Shown piece by piece: positions 37,801 to 51,440 of a DNA stretch of 64,000 nucleotides (position 1 is its first letter; each line of letters starts with the position of its first letter). Origin of the DNA: Eopsaltria australis (lineage: Eukaryota > Chordata > Aves > Passeriformes > Petroicidae); contig JAVTVJ010000859.1 in NCBI GenBank assembly GCA_034509425.1, positions 180,590-244,589 on the forward strand. The letters run 5' to 3'. A program made the position numbers and the translations under genes. The notes under the pieces were generated by a model. That model was not told where the DNA came from. It made no database searches and worked only from the letters and a program-made list of their open reading frames with translations.

Positions 37801-40110
37801 TGGAAAATAATATCTTCTATAAAATGTAGCTGGGAGTTATTAAATAATATCCTTAAATAAATGTTCCTAATTAGACCCATGCTAATTCAGAGGATCATAC
37901 CATTTTTAAACAAGATGGTATATGCAAATAACACCTGTCTCATTTCTAGAAAATGGCCCCAAGCTTAAAAATTCGAGTCTGGATCTAAATCTTACACCTT
38001 GTGAGCTGGCAAGAGCTGCAGGCTTGGGATCTTGCTGAATAAAAGAAAAAAGAAATGGAAATAATATTAACACAGGGGACCCAGCACTCAAGGTCTCTGA
38101 TGAGCCCAGCAAGAGAGGCAGGTGTGGAGTCACAGGTACCAGATAAATTCAGTGATCAGCAGTTCATTCACTGAGTCTTTCTCAGCTGCAAGAATTAATT
38201 GCAGATGTGGTGTACCCACGTTCTGGGTCTTTCACCATATAAGTGACATTTTTTCCCAGTTCATCAGCCAGATTTACCAGAGATGAGGTGATTTGTGGTG
38301 AGGACAACTAGAGGTAGATGGCCACATCTTCCCAGGAATGGATTTACCTGGAAAATTCACAGGACTCCAAATCTCTCTGTCTCCTCCCCCCATCAGTATG
38401 GAAAAAAACCCCCAGAATTTGAGGTAAACCTGTTGTTTGTGGTGTTGTCTTGGTACCCATGAAGGGTGAGGTCCAGCCTGGAGTCTGCTCTTTGAGAAAA
38501 GTATGGAATAGGAAAGGATGGCAAAAAAGACATCAGAGGCTAAGAAAGCATCACCTACAAGGAAAAGCAGAATGAGTTGGAGCAATTTAGTGTTAAGGCA
38601 AGACAAATTCAGTGCAGGTAAGAGGATGTCCAGTCTCTGAGAGTTACTAATGCTGAATGAACTAAGAAAAATTATAATAAGCCAAACACACACGTTTCCT
38701 TTGATATTTTCAGCCTCCAGGATCTTGCATTTCCAGGATTTCCTAAAGCAGAGAGAGTCCACTGTAATTTAGTAACCCTCAATGGATTTTTATCTGAGCA
38801 TTTGTCTAAGTGCTTTTTGAACCTGCCTAAGCTTTCAGTGGTCACAACATCCTCCAGTGAGAGGTTTCATAACTCAATTACAGGCCTTGCACGCTGCATG
38901 AAGATCTGCATATCCACATCTGTCTAAACCTATTTCTTTTATATGATTTGATGGTAATTTGGTGTTCTTGTGTTAGAAAAGATTGGGAAATCATTCCTTA
39001 CGTGTTGTCTCAACAGCACTCGTGGTTTTTAGAGGTCTGCATCACAGGATAAGAAGTCAGAGGCTTATCATGATGGATTTGGATTGCATGTTAATGAAAA
39101 ATTGTCTTTCTAGTGGTAAAGAGAATGAGGTGGTGAAATAGATTGTACAGTAGGAGGATAAGCTTGATTGCATGTGTCAAGAAGGCAGACAATCAATGCT
39201 GTTCATGATGCAGTTTATCCCGTTCTGAAGTAAATGTCCACATTCAGTCAATTAAATTGCACTTTAAATTCCACTGACTATTGACTGGGTCTTCAGTGAC
39301 AACTGTGAAGCTCCAGCAGCCTCCCTACAGGAAGAGAACTAAAGTTAGAGAAGAAAAATACCTCCCATTTGAGACAACCCAGGCAAAGCAGGACTGAAAA
39401 CCTTTCATCTTTAGCAAAGCTGTAGAATTACAGGGAGCTACAAAAATGCCATGGGGATGATTTGAATTATTGCTACAAAGACTTGCTTTTCCTGTGTGCT
39501 CTTTGATGCCAGGCTCACAGCACCAGTTCACCTCCCAGATATTTTGACTTTGCAAATTGTGCAGGGCTGCAGAAAACAGTGGCTGAGCTCTGTCAGGTCA
39601 GGGAGTAGAAGTGAAGCCAAGACACTGAACTGCAGCAGGAAAAGATGGAACTCAGTTGAGCTCCTAGTTCTCAGCAAAGCCTGTAACAGGTGTTTTTCCC
39701 ACTGAGAGTGAAATGCTGTGGCTCTGACCACCAGGATGCTCCTTCCTTTCCCAGATCTCCAGATTTGAGGGAACAGCAGCTGACCTTCCTTCAAAGGGGC
39801 AGGCACTGACTTTGGGAGGGCTGAGCTCACACAAAATCGTTTCCATGATGGAAATGACTAAAAGATGAGCTTGGCTTTGACAGGCACCACCATCTCAGCC
39901 GTGACACAGCCATGGAGCTCAGCACCAGGACTGGCCTGGATTCCACAGCCCACACCCACACGAGTATTCAGGTTCCTAAATCAGGGAAATCCACACAGGC
40001 GAAACCTCAACACTTCCACACCCAAGGTCCCTCATGGAGCTGATTCCTCAGTCAGTGCTGTCACTGTGGATAATTCCATGCCAGCTGGTTAATTCACCAC
40101 CTTTCCACTC
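34806..40110. other. Unannotated noncoding stretch
   Basis: 5.3 kb with no repeat I can name. The longest frames (36179-36640 minus, 153 codons; 38274-38762 minus, 162 codons) have no domain, odd composition and no splice or start support. They are probably chance. Confidence 0.45.
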
Positions 40111-40490
40111 CTTCCAGGTGCATTTCATTATCCCTACATCCAATTAGCCAGATCTAAATAACTGCTAATTTTTTTTTTTTTTTGTTTTTTTTTTTTTGTG
40201 AATAATGGCCACTCTTAAATCTATGTACCATAATAATAGCAACTAATACGAACAGGCCATTTAACAGCCATTGTATTGAGCTCAGCACAAGCCCAATTGA
40301 CATGCAGGAGCCTTTTACAACCAGGTACTCTCTGCTCTATCATCAATTATCTCCTAATTAAACAACAAAATTCCCTTGAAATGCCCTGCTTAGACATCAT
40401 TACTAAACATTTTGCCATCACTTAGTGGATTAATGTGTCTAATTAAATGACTTGCAGCGTGGAGGCAGGATCGTGGCATGATACTTGAAA
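40111..40490. other. Homeodomain-motif-rich CNE candidate
   Basis: Around a T-rich tract (about 40170-40198) there are many TAAT-core motifs: 'ccaattagcc', 'ctgctaattt', 'atcaattatctcctaatta', 'ggattaatgtgtctaatta'. No transposon similarity and no credible open frame. It has the texture of a developmental regulatory element, judged by eye only. Confidence 0.3.
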
Positions 40491-41454
40491 TGAGGTGTGC
40501 AAACCTCTATAAATTGTTTGAAGTCAAAACCTGCTTGGCTTGTATTGACAGAAAGGATTACTTGAAAAATCAATAGCTTTATTCTGGTTTGTTTTTTTTT
40601 TTTCCCATCTGGGTGAATAAAAACAAAGAAGCTGCCCACAAACTCCAGTGACAAATTGCCACTGGAAATGTTGGCTTTTCCATGCTCAGAGGAGAGAGAG
40701 CTCATTTGCTCAGTGTTTTCGGGGATGAGAGTGAGGATTTTACAGCAAGGATTTGATAAAATTTTCCAATGAATTTTCCATCAGTGATGAAATCTGAATC
40801 CTTGAGCTCCACCTATGCACCCTCTGGGATGTCACTCCATACTGGAGCCTAATTTAATCTGTAATAGGGAATTCCTGCACTGTTCATATGGTACTATATG
40901 CACCAGAAAGAATTTGGGGATGATCTTCTCCTGGGAGTGACCAAACCCAGGCTACTGGTGCTGTGATTGCAGGAATATTTCTGGTTCCAATCTACTTCCA
41001 GGGACCTTGGGGGCTTGCAGGTCCAGCTTCAGCAGCTGCCAGCTTTCCAGTTAGTGATGCAGACTGTAAAAAAGCTCTTCTAGAATGAGATTCCCCTTTG
41101 GAGCTGGCGACTATTCACATATCCCAGTGACCCTGATGACAACGTTGACCCTCAAAACCATGACAGCAAAGGGCAAACCCAAATCACTCTTCCTCTGCCA
41201 TAGGAAGCAAAAAACCAACAGCCTATCAGTGAAAAAAAAAAATCTGAGAAAAACATGATAAGGTGGCAAGGTATTTTCGTGTCCTGAGCAGTGTCTGAGG
41301 ATGTACAGAGGGTTCAGATTTGTATTCAGATAAAGTGATCACAGTGAAACTGAAACTGCCTGCACGGTAACTAGTTCTGACTAATGTCAAGGACGTTGCC
41401 TGAATTATTATAAACACTGAGGCACCCACCAGAAGCGAGTCCCAGATGCTGGTT
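40491..41454. other. Unannotated noncoding stretch
   Basis: Nothing is recognised. Confidence 0.5.
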
Positions 41455-41573
41455 GGGTGGATGGGACTCTGAGCAACCTGCTCTAGTGAAAGGTGTCCCT
41501 GCCCAGAGCAGGAAGTTGGAACTAGATGATGTTGAAGGTCCCTTCAAACCCAAAGCATTCTGTGATTCTGTTG
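41455..41573 (+). repeat. CR1 LINE 3' end
   Basis: 'gagcaacctgctctagtga', 'aaggtgtccctgcccagag', 'ttggaactagatgatgttg', 'aaggtcccttcaaacccaaa' and the tail 'gcattctgtgattctgtt'. Plus orientation. Confidence 0.94.
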
Positions 41574-42436
41574 TTGGGTGGCACTCCAAAAATACTGATG
41601 AAATGGCTTACACACTCTCCACCAGGAGGCAGCCATTAAATCCCTTTTAATTTGCACTTGATGACCTTGAATTTTCACTTCATCTGCCCCGCTGGGTTGA
41701 GCAGCAGCTCCTCTGTTCTGCTCTTTCTGCCACATTGAGAGCAGAAGGATTCAAAGTGAAAGTCACACACACATGCACACACATATGAAAATGATCCCTT
41801 TGGTTTTCCTGTGGTCTGCAGTTTGATCACTGAACTGCTTTGGAAGATTGATTGGCACATGAGTGCACCTCTAGCAGGTTGGATGGAGATATCCAGGTTA
41901 TCCCTCTCTGTTCTGCTGTGGTTTTCAGTGTGCTCACTGCCCTAGGATGCGACTGCTGTGGTCATAGGCCACATGAATTAGAATCAAACCCACTCATTTC
42001 CAAACGAGCACTTCCTGCCTTCCCTTCAGCCTCTCATGTGTCATCATCTTCTGCTTATTATAGTGCCCAGTGCTGGGTCACAAGTGATCAGTTCCCCTTT
42101 CTGCCCTGGCCCTGCAGATCTCACACCAAGAGAAAGCCAGACCCTGCCCAGAGGGGACAAACATGTCACAGGGAGGTTGCATTTTATTTGGGCAAGGGGT
42201 AAAAGCTCTTGCTTTACACTAAAAGCACAAAAAAGCACAAAAGCAGGCAAACAAATCTGTGCAAAAATAAAAGTGATGCCTCAGGGCTCAGGCTGGAGGA
42301 GGGAGGTCATATCCAGGCTGTGGCTGCTGGAAGGCCTGGCAGTGTCAGTGGCACAGCTCCTCCAGCATGCAGGTACAGATGGAGAGACAGTGTCACCTCT
42401 ACTGCAAGGAACCTGGAGAAAATGGTGTGAAAGAGA
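41574..42436. other. Unannotated noncoding stretch
   Basis: Contains a short (CA)-rich patch at about 41765-41785. The frame at 42036-42500 runs into CR1 and is not called. Confidence 0.5.
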
Positions 42437-42731
42437 ACTGGAGAGGGACTTTTTACAAGGGCTTGCAGTGATAGAACAAGGGGCAATGGCTTTTAACTGA
42501 AAAAGGAGATATTTAGATTAGATTTTAGGAAGAAATGCTTTCCTGTGAGGGTGGTGAGGCCCTGGCACAGGGTGCCCACAGAAGCTGTGGCTGCCCCACC
42601 CCTGGAAGTGTCCAAGGCCCGGTTGGACAGGGCTTGGAGCATCCTGGGGTAGTGGGAGGTGTCCCTGCCCATGGCAGAGGATTGGAACAGAATGATATTT
42701 AAGGTCCCTTCCAACCCAAACCATTCGATGT
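42437..42731 (+). repeat. CR1 LINE 3' end
   Basis: Plus orientation, about 295 bp: 'actggagagggacttttta', 'gatagaacaaggggcaatgg', 'aggaagaaatgctttcctg', 'gtgaggccctggcacaggg' and 'aaggtcccttccaacccaaa'. The tail is cut to 'ccattcgatg'. Confidence 0.96.
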
Positions 42732-43584
42732 TTGAGGACACTTGGGGAGGTTAGACAGGAGCAGCCACCTCCTCCACAGCCCCACAGACCTCAGCAGGAA
42801 CAACAAAAGCAAAATTACATCAACTCTGTTCAAGTGGGAAGAAAACAGCTGTGCAGCTCCAGCCTGGAACAGAGCTATGGTTGTTGGTCCTCTCCACCTC
42901 CTGCTCCACATCTTCTGGATTATCTCCTCAAAAGCAGACTCTCACCTTCTGAAATGTCTCCTACATTGTCTCTAGCAGCACACGGCTGTGCCCATCTCTG
43001 CATTTTTTTTCTCGCTTTCCCTTGTGTCCATCAGCTTCCTCAGCTGAGGGACTGGAGCTGACTCAGACTGTGCTGAGGCACTGGATTAAAGGTTCAAGCA
43101 TGGAAGGGTCAGCCCATCCACTTCCACAATTCTTCCACATTAGAGAGGGGGAGATGTCTGTACAGGGATAACAGCCTGGAACAACTTCCCTGGCTTCTGT
43201 TATGTCACTTGGATGGCACAGAACATCCCCTGGCTTCCAATAGCTGGGCAAATGCCTTGAGAACGTTTGCAAAATTAATAGTGAGAGTGGTGGGGAATAC
43301 AAATACACACATGCATAAATACTCCCATGGGCAGATGGGACACAAGGCTGTTCTGTTCCTGCAATTCTCTTCCATCATCTGAGCATCTCTTTTTATATCT
43401 CTGAGTTGTTGTCACCTCCTGCTTGCCCTGCTGCTGCAGGTGACAAGGGCCTCTCCTTGGTTTTAGATGCAGACACCTGTGGTCACACCCTGGGGTGTCT
43501 GGGGGTGTATATTTGTAGGATCTTCTGATATCCTATGTAGATTATGCCCCTGCTACACCCCTGCATCTAAACATTTCTGGAGAG
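42732..43584. other. Unannotated noncoding stretch
   Basis: Nothing is recognised. Confidence 0.5.
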
Positions 43585-43664
43585 TGCATATGGATATGGC
43601 TTGGCAGTGTTAGGTTTACAGTTGGACTCGATGATCTGTTTCTCCAATCTAAGTGACTCTATGT
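43585..43664 (+). repeat. Short CR1 3' end
   Basis: 'ttggcagtgttaggtttac', 'agttggactcgatgatctg' and the tail 'taagtgactctatgta' mark the end of another CR1 subfamily, plus orientation. Confidence 0.8.
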
Positions 43665-45598
43665 ATGAATATGGATTTGCATGCATAAATGTCTTGGGGT
43701 TTGTTACTTGCATGTCTCTAGATTAATGCACAATGGTTTCAATATTCAGTTTTCTGGCTCTTAAAAAGCATGGTTTTTACTCTTAAATTAAGCTCTTGAC
43801 CTTAACTCTTAAATTAGGATCTGACTCTTAAATTAAGCTCTTAACTTACTCTCTCAGCAAACCTCAAACACAATCCAGTCTATGTAACTTTTTGTTCCAG
43901 CACATTCCTTCTGTCCCCAGACTCAAACAGAACAACCCCTCCACTGACACTGAACTAAACTCATCCAAGTATTCCTCTTGATCCAGACTTCTGAAATGAT
44001 TGGAGATGCTCCTTCTGTGGTTTAAATGAGCACAAACCTCCTTAAGTCAATGAACTTTTGCTGATTTACAAAGAGCTGCCTCTCTGACTTCACCTTCTGG
44101 GTCTGAATTTGACTGGCAGATCTTCGTGGAAGTGAATTCCACATAAATTTCAGAAGGAAAGGATATGATTCCTAAAGGGAATATATACTGCCTTAGCATC
44201 ACAGTTATTATTAAGTATTCATATTTCACCAGCACCTTGGTGAAAAGCTCTCATGCTAGGATATGTCCAGACGTGTAAGAGTGAAAATTACTGCCCCAAA
44301 GAGCTCAAAGATCCAAATCAAAAGAACTGGGAGAAGAAAGGCACACCACTGGAATGAAATTACAAAAATGGATGCACAGTCTTCATACCCAGTGCTAAGT
44401 GTAGTGACATTACAAAAAGTCAGGGCCCCATGCACCTCATGACCCTCCAATTGCAACACTGAGCTGATTCCTCATTACTGAACGTGCAAGGGCATAAGAA
44501 ATAACATGAATTAGGACTTTGTGCAGTGACATTTTTAAACATTCACTGACTTTTTGGGAAAGCCCACAATGAATATTAAACAAGCCCCTGCCTTTCCTAG
44601 GGTTGGTGGGTAGGGCCTGACTTTCTCAGTTATGTGCAGTGACCTTTCAAAATAATTTTTGTCGCTGCACTATTCCCCTGTTCCCCTTGTTCTGCAGCCT
44701 TATTCACTCTGGGACTTGAAGAGAATTAAGCCTCTTCTGTTGCTAATAAATGGAGCCCTGCATTCCCTCACCTGGAAAAGGACTTTTGACAAATGCTACT
44801 GTGCACAGAAGAGTGCTCACAAATTATAAGAGCATTTGAGTGCAAAGCAGAGGCACCAATGAAAGGAATTGCTGGTTTCAATTGTTCCATTTAGTGCTAC
44901 AGCACCTTGATGCCTTACACAACACCCAGATTAAGTCCAAATCTGCAAGGCTGTACTGGAAGATAAAACACAAAGCCTTCTTATCACCAAAGTCCCGCTT
45001 GAGCCTTCAAAATAGATTTCAGGTACAACTGGAGTGCTGCACTCAGCTCCTGTGTGGGGGACCCTCTATAACGCAGTCATTTAATTTCAGGGCATGTTTG
45101 AGCTTTTTCTTATGTATCCTGAAGGAAATCGTAGGATCAACCACTTGGGATCACAAAGCAGAGAACAGATTGTAGTTTTGTTTTTCCTCTCCATCTTTTG
45201 TTTCTCCTCTCATTAGCAGGCACTGCCAAGCAGGCTTCCGGCCACCTAATCCTCTCTGAGAGCTCTCTCTAAGAGTCAGACAAAGCTGGAGGTAGAAAAT
45301 GATTCATACACAGTTGCGTTTGTCATTGTCTGGAAAGCAAACTGTTCAAATCCACCAGAGACAAAACAGCCTGAGCTGACACCATGATGACCTACTTTTA
45401 ATAATAAATAAATGGTTCAGGACTGTGTGTTTGGGGTAAATGTGTGAGAGCACAACTAGGAGATATCCCACAGGAAGGATGCTCTGGGATATTTTCCCCC
45501 TTCAGGTCCTGACCTTCTCCAGAAAGAGATGAGACTAGAGCATGAAGTAGCACCATGGCTTTCATTTGTTACCAACATGCAACAAGAGCACTGAGGGG
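43665..45598. other. Unannotated noncoding stretch
   Basis: Three short copies of 'tcttaaattaagctctt'-like sequence lie around 43781-43845 (local imperfect repeat). The rest is unrecognised. Confidence 0.5.
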
Positions 45599-45690
45599 CA
45601 GAGAATCATTAAGGGTGGAAAATACCTCCATGATCACCAAGTCCAGCTTTTAATGAAGCAGCCCAGGATTTATTTCATGCCAGGGTCAAT
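45599..45690 (-). repeat. Worn CR1 3' end
   Basis: 'agagaatcattaagggtgg', then 'cctccatgatcaccaagtcc'. A degraded CR1 end in minus orientation, supported by its order of motifs more than by identity. Confidence 0.55.
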
Positions 45691-46773
45691 TTGCAGCCAG
45701 TTGTTAGGTTATCCCAAAGTCGAATTTTCATTGCTGTAGTGACAAGGACAATCTACAAAGACTGTGATCCAATGCACAGCTGTAAAGGAGCAACCAGCCT
45801 TTCCTCCACATCTGTACTGTCACAGAGCAGCTCCCTGAGCAGCTCCAAGAGCTCATTTCAGCTGAGCTCAGGTATTTCCACTCTGTGCTGAGGGCAGCAG
45901 CAGCAGCACTGGCATCCCCGAAACCACCCCGAGTGAGGTGACATCCTCTTTGTTCACACCTGCCCACAGCAGTGTCCCCACTGCGTGCTGCCCCAAACCC
46001 TCACCTCCTGCACAGGAGCTCCCTCACAGCCCTCTCCCCTTCCCATGGCTTAGGCAGGTACTCAAGGCCACCTACAGCAATAATCTGTCCTTAATTTCTT
46101 TCCCTTTTTTCTCCCCCTGGTTTTCTAACAGGAGTGTGGAGGTTTCAGTGCTCTCTCTGCAATAGCCCTTGGCCACAGTGGACATGACTGTCACACCAAG
46201 CTGTGTTCCAAAGGGGTTGATGGAGTGGCCTTCAGCCATTTGTAGGAAAATAGCAATGAACAGTGAGTACCACAGCCATGAAATGCCAGGAGATTTCCCT
46301 TTTATTTTTACCTTTGCTGAAATCCCATTTCTACTCCTGCTAGCAATGCTGCAGACACTTGGGCACCTAAATGGGTTATAATCAGTTGATTGTGGACAGT
46401 GACAGAGTGAGAGGGTCATTGCTTATCCTAACTTTAGGTACCTTCCTAAAGCTGGAATTGCTCAGGACATTGCCCCAAGTATCTCCTCCTGATCCTAGCT
46501 GAGAACTCTGGAGCATCCACCTCTGAGGACCAGCTCTCCTGGCTGCCAGAGCTGGTCTGATGGTACCTGGTTTTCAGGGGGAAGGTGACACATTTGTCAC
46601 TATCTTATTTGTTCTTTTCCATGCTGCTGAATATTGAGTCCCTTTTGCCTCTGTGTGTCCCAAAGCTGAGATCGTTGATGGAAAAAGTATCCTGGACACC
46701 CAGTGTCTTCCAGGGAAGTGAGGTTACTGTGGAAAGTCATCATTTGGAGAATTTTATGGCCATAATAGAAAGG
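45691..46773. other. Unannotated noncoding stretch
   Basis: Nothing is recognised. Confidence 0.5.
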
Positions 46774-46905
46774 ATCACAGAATCACAGGATCACAGAATC
46801 AATTAGGTTGTAAAAGACCTCTGAGACCATCAAATCCAACCTATGACCAATCTTATCAACACAGAATCACAGCATCAATTAATGCAGAGTCACAGAATCA
46901 ATTCA
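46774..46905 (-). repeat. CR1 3' end with duplicated tail
   Basis: 'ggatcacagaatcacagg', 'atcacagaatcaattaggtt', 'aaaagacctctgagaccatc' and 'aaatccaacctatgacc' form a minus-orientation CR1 end. A second degenerate tail-like segment ('cacagaatcacagcatcaat', 'agtcacagaatcaattc') follows, so either the tail was duplicated or two copies abut. Confidence 0.8.
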
Positions 46906-47904
46906 AATGTGTGACAATGATGTGACAACGGTTCCCTTAACCAGACCCTGACGTGTTTCCACCAGCCAGCCCTGATGGTAAATGCACTCACATCAGACGT
47001 TTTCATAGCACCAAGAAAACATTTTGACCTTTCACCTTAACCACCAAGAGAAAGCAAGCCAGCAAACCCACTCCTCACCCTGAATATTCACCACAGGGAG
47101 GTCAGGTCTGAAATGTTACCGTCAGCAGCCTCTGCTCACCCTGACTTACATTAACCCTGCAGCAGAGCAGGACGATTTCTGGGAAATGCAGAAGGAGCGT
47201 GCACAGCACATCACAGCACCCAGCTGAATAACTCATTATTAGCAAAATTTCACTGGCAAACAACACTGCCAGGCAGTGCCCTTGTTTCTTGTGAACGGTG
47301 CATTTCACAAGAATTAGTGAGTGAGCCCGTGTGAGAAACACAGAGAGAATTCAGAGAAACAAAACGAGCACCCTCACGGATCACCTTTGGCTCTCAGCTG
47401 CCCATGGGAGGTTAAAGAGGAGAGGTAAAACTCACAGAAGGGGCTGGGGTTTGGGTGGCTGGTCCCAGCTGAGGCAAAGGAAGCAGAGGGGGCAGATCAG
47501 TGCTCATTTGGCAGCACCAAGAAGGGGCCAGCACGGCCTCAGCACACAGAGGGGTAGTGGGATGGGAGTGGAACTGCAGCCTGTGTTGGGCTGGGAGAGG
47601 CAGAATGGGCTGAGTCAGTGTTAATGCCTTCCAAATTCGGTCTCAGTTTCAAAGACCCACTTCCCAAACTACTGGTGACTTCTCTCAAAGCCTTTCTTGG
47701 AAAATGCACTACTGAGAGTGTGATGCTCTAATGAGCAGCTGATATAATTTTGGTGAAGGGGTTGGCTTGGTGCTCACATCTTCATCAGTGCTTTGTGCAC
47801 ATCTACCAGCCCCTACTACATCTCCTCAAGATTTTCCCTTGCTAAATCAGCTCTTCCTTTGCCCAAGTCTTCACCACCTGCAGCAGTTTCCCTCATTCTT
47901 TATG
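46906..47904. other. Unannotated noncoding stretch
   Basis: Nothing is recognised. Confidence 0.5.
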
Positions 47905-48092
47905 CAGAGGGTGCTGAGGCCCTGGCACGGGTTGCCCAGAGAAGCTGTGGCTGCCCACCCCTGAAAGTGTTCAAGGCCACGTTGGATGAGACTTGGAGCA
48001 ACCTGGGATAGTGGAAGGTGTCCCTGCCCATGGCAGAGGTGTTGGAATGATCTTTCAGGTCCTTTCCAACCCAAACCATTCTGCGATTCTGT
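47905..48092 (+). repeat. CR1 LINE 3' end
   Basis: 'tgctgaggccctggcacgg', 'gttgcccagagaagctgtgg', 'aaggtgtccctgcccatgg', 'tcctttccaacccaaacc' and the tail 'attctgcgattctgt'. Plus orientation. Confidence 0.95.
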
Positions 48093-49235
48093 CATTTACT
48101 CATGTCACACCTCAGGAAAGGCTCTCCAGTGGGACAAGTCTCCACCTTTTCCAGAACCTGTCAGTTCTCACCCCATGCCTTACAGACATGTCCAAATGCA
48201 AAAGACACCTGGAAATAAGAAGTGCTGACACTTACAAGGTGGAGATGTGTGACTGATTACACAAGAGCCAGACATTGCCTTTCTGTGTCCCTAGGCTTCC
48301 ATCCCTTGCCTATTGAAGAGGGAAGGCTGATCCTTTCCAGGGCAGAGTAAGGATAAATGCATTAAAAACTAGGAGATATTAATATAATGGATGTGAAAAC
48401 CTTTGGTTCTGCCTTAAACATCTTGTTGTCTCTGGCTGTCCCCATCCAGGCTATTTGCTGTTAGAAGTTGGACCCAGCACAAGGGGTTTCTGTATTGGAC
48501 ACTCAGTAATTCCCAATTATGAGTGATAAACTGCTTTGGGTTGCTGCAGCCCGGAATCAAAGTAATCAGGCAAAACCTCTCACAGCCTCACCATTACATG
48601 AGATGGGCAGGCATTTAAGATCCAAATTTGGTGTCTCATTGTTCTTTCTGGCAAACTCTTTTAACTGTGTGTCCTCTGAAATTGTAAAATGAAAAACATT
48701 TTTGGATTCCTGGGAGGAGATTTCAAACCTGCCGTGAGGGCACATTCAGTGCACCAAACTCAAGAGCCCTTACCAGCTTTTAGTTTGAAGGAGGTGACTT
48801 TGTCTCCAAGAACCTCTGTCCCACCTCTGCAAGCATCAGCAGCATCTTCCAGCCACAATGTTCATTTCAGATTTCAGTTCTGCTGCATCTTTAATCTTGG
48901 TACAGACCGCAGTCCTGGGAGGGCACCATGGTGTCAGTTCTCAGCAGAAAGAATCAAAATTCAGACACCCAAATCTAAAATGGAAAATATAAAAAAAAAA
49001 AAAAGAAAAAAAAAAGAAAAAAGGAGAAAAAAAATCAGCCTCCCAATCATCTTGCCTTTAGAGTACCCTCTAGAGGGGTAAAAAGGATAACAAAGATAAA
49101 TGTGGGCATGCTGGAAATTTTGCTCATCTCTTAACCTCTGTGACCTCCCCAGGCAATGCCTTCTACTGATTCCAAATGAAATGAAAAGGTTTTTTAATTG
49201 GCAAGACATGGGATGTATAAATTGACAACAAAAAG
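48093..49235. other. Unannotated noncoding stretch
   Basis: An A-rich low-complexity run lies at about 48986-49036. Nothing else is recognised. Confidence 0.5.
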
Positions 49236-49400
49236 AACCCAATGCCATTCAGATGGACTCTCCATCCTTGGAGACATTCAGAAGCTGCCTGGACGTGGTC
49301 CTGGGCAGTCAGGTCTCTGCAGCCCTGCTGGAGCAAAGATGTTGGACAAGGTGACTTCCAGAGGTCCCATCCAACCCCAGACATTCTGTGACTGTGATTT
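49236..49400 (+). repeat. CR1 LINE 3' fragment
   Basis: 'ccttggagacattcagaagc', 'tgcctggacgtggtcctgg', 'aaggtgacttccagaggtcc' and 'catccaaccccagacattct' with tail 'gtgactgtgattt'. This CR1 subfamily has a distinct 3' end. Plus orientation. Confidence 0.88.
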
Positions 49401-51440
49401 CTACGCTGAATTTTGTCTGTTGATTTTGCTTCAGATTTCCCTGTGGAATTAATGTCATCAAAAGAGCCAGGAATGGTCCTGCAGACCTCAGACCCAGCAC
49501 TTTGTCTCCAAGCCTGGTCAAGAGTAAAGCTTGGAGTGGCTTTTCATGATCCCCATTTCAGGGAGAATTATTAGGGATGTTGTCTCTGCAGAAGTCAGAG
49601 GGGGGACATTGCTTTCATTCAGCAATACTGTTCTGCAGGACAGGAGAGGAGCTTTTAATCACAAGTGGCTTTGCACTTTTCCAGCAGTTTCAAAGCAGCT
49701 CACCTCTCATGCAGTGTCACCTGCAGCGTGTGCTCACACACCATGAACTTTTAGGAAATGAGGTTTTCACCCACTCTGACCCCTCCACCTCTTTCCCCCC
49801 ACCACTCTGCTCACTCAGCCCTTCACGTGGCCATTTCCTGTGAAAATGATGCCTCTTACAGGCAAAGGGCAACCCCCTTTTTTTTTGTTTTCTTTTGTTT
49901 TTATTATTTTCCTTTTTCAGATTTGCTTTGCTTGTGCTTCTTGCATCCAGGCTGTTGTGCTGCTCTGGCTGAGAGCACAGTGAGGTGATGGGTTGAGTCA
50001 GCAAAGTGAGGAAGCCATAGCCTGGAGAGGGGAGAGTGAAGGCAGGCAGAGGCTTTGCCTCCCTCAACCTGTGCCCTAAAATGCATTTTATACACCTGCT
50101 AAAACTGATTGTTTTGAGTGCTGCTGACAAACCATAGCATCGAGCCCAAAACGACAGAGAAAAAGCTTTGAAAGTTTATAAAATCACAGCTGAGCAAACT
50201 TTATGGGCTGGGAACACATTTAGCACCATATGCTTGGTTGATCCATGGCATGAGACTAACAACTTGAAGGATATTTTAACATCACCAGCGATAGGACCAG
50301 CACCACAGTTGATTTATTTCTCTTTATAACTTGAAAGGGACAACACCTACCTCCAGTCAAGGAGTTCCAGGGAAGTAAAGTCAGGCTGGACCCTGCAGAA
50401 AGATTTACTCAACGTTTCCTGGGGAAGCCTGGGAGATGGGCATCGTCACACAGCATTTTGCAAGTGGTTTGATTTGCTCACTGCATTTCCTGTCCTCTTC
50501 TGGGGAGCCCAGGGAAGTCCCGAGATGGAAGAGTGTAACCTCCAGCTGGCAGACATCTCATGGGAACAGGGGGTTTGGGAAATGCTGGACTCACTCTGTG
50601 GTAAAAGGGATGAAGTGACCTCTCTGCTCCTTTCTAAACCCGTTTTTTATCACTTCTACATCAGACTGAAATGTAAAATAAACCTCATGGTAACATGCAG
50701 AGCACACTTGTGGAAGAAACAGAAAACTGTGAGGGGGAAAAGAGAAAACAAAAATACAAAAAACTCTGAAAATAACTTGACCTGCTATATTTTAGTCTTT
50801 ACTTTTCAAACACATTAATTCATTCATTTCAATGAATTCAAAGCACAAATCAAGAGGAATATTACATCTGCTTTCACAGCAGTTATTAAATATGTTCCCT
50901 TGTTACTTCCCCTACCTCCTCCCCTAAATTAACAACAAATTACAAACAACTGCCCTTAAAAAAACAAACAACAGGGACCAAATCTTTTGAGAATGAAACT
51001 CTTCAGAAAGGCCCACTGCCCATGTGAAACGCTCAATCAGTTTTGGATTTTTTTTTTTTTTCTTACTGAAAATGTGGGTGGCTTTCAAATACAGGAAAGA
51101 AAACACGACTGCTTGTGGTGATATTTTCCACCAGAAAGATGCAGCTTTAAGGGTTTTTGGTTTCCAGATGCCTCCACCCACAGGAGTGGCCTTGTCTGTT
51201 GTAGAAGGTGATGCTTGATTAGTTGTAGAGTCAAGTTAAATGGCAATAACAATGCACAGCAGCCGTTGTGTGTTGCAGTGGAAGCTCTGTGTCAGCTGGG
51301 TAATTATCCTGACTCTGGGTAATTAATATGGCAGCTGCCTCCCAGGCCACAGAGCTTTTAAGTATGATAAAAAAGCTGCTGTGGAAAAAAAAAAAATAAG
51401 TGGAAAGAAGTGGAAAATCTGTTCTCTGTATCCCTGGTGG
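49401..51440. other. Unannotated noncoding stretch
   Basis: Includes short T- and A-tracts (about 51050-51062 and 51384-51396). 50160-50330 is repeat-free and could be conserved. No gene is recognised. Confidence 0.45.

Noticed and set aside
38274..38762. 162-codon minus-strand frame
   Set aside because: Hydrophobic N-terminal half but no known motif, no start context and no conservation information. Chance openness is the simpler explanation.
44999..45175. Possible CR1 5' piece around 'ctggagtgctgcactcagctc'
   Set aside because: Only about 20 bases look CR1-like and the flanks do not continue in register.
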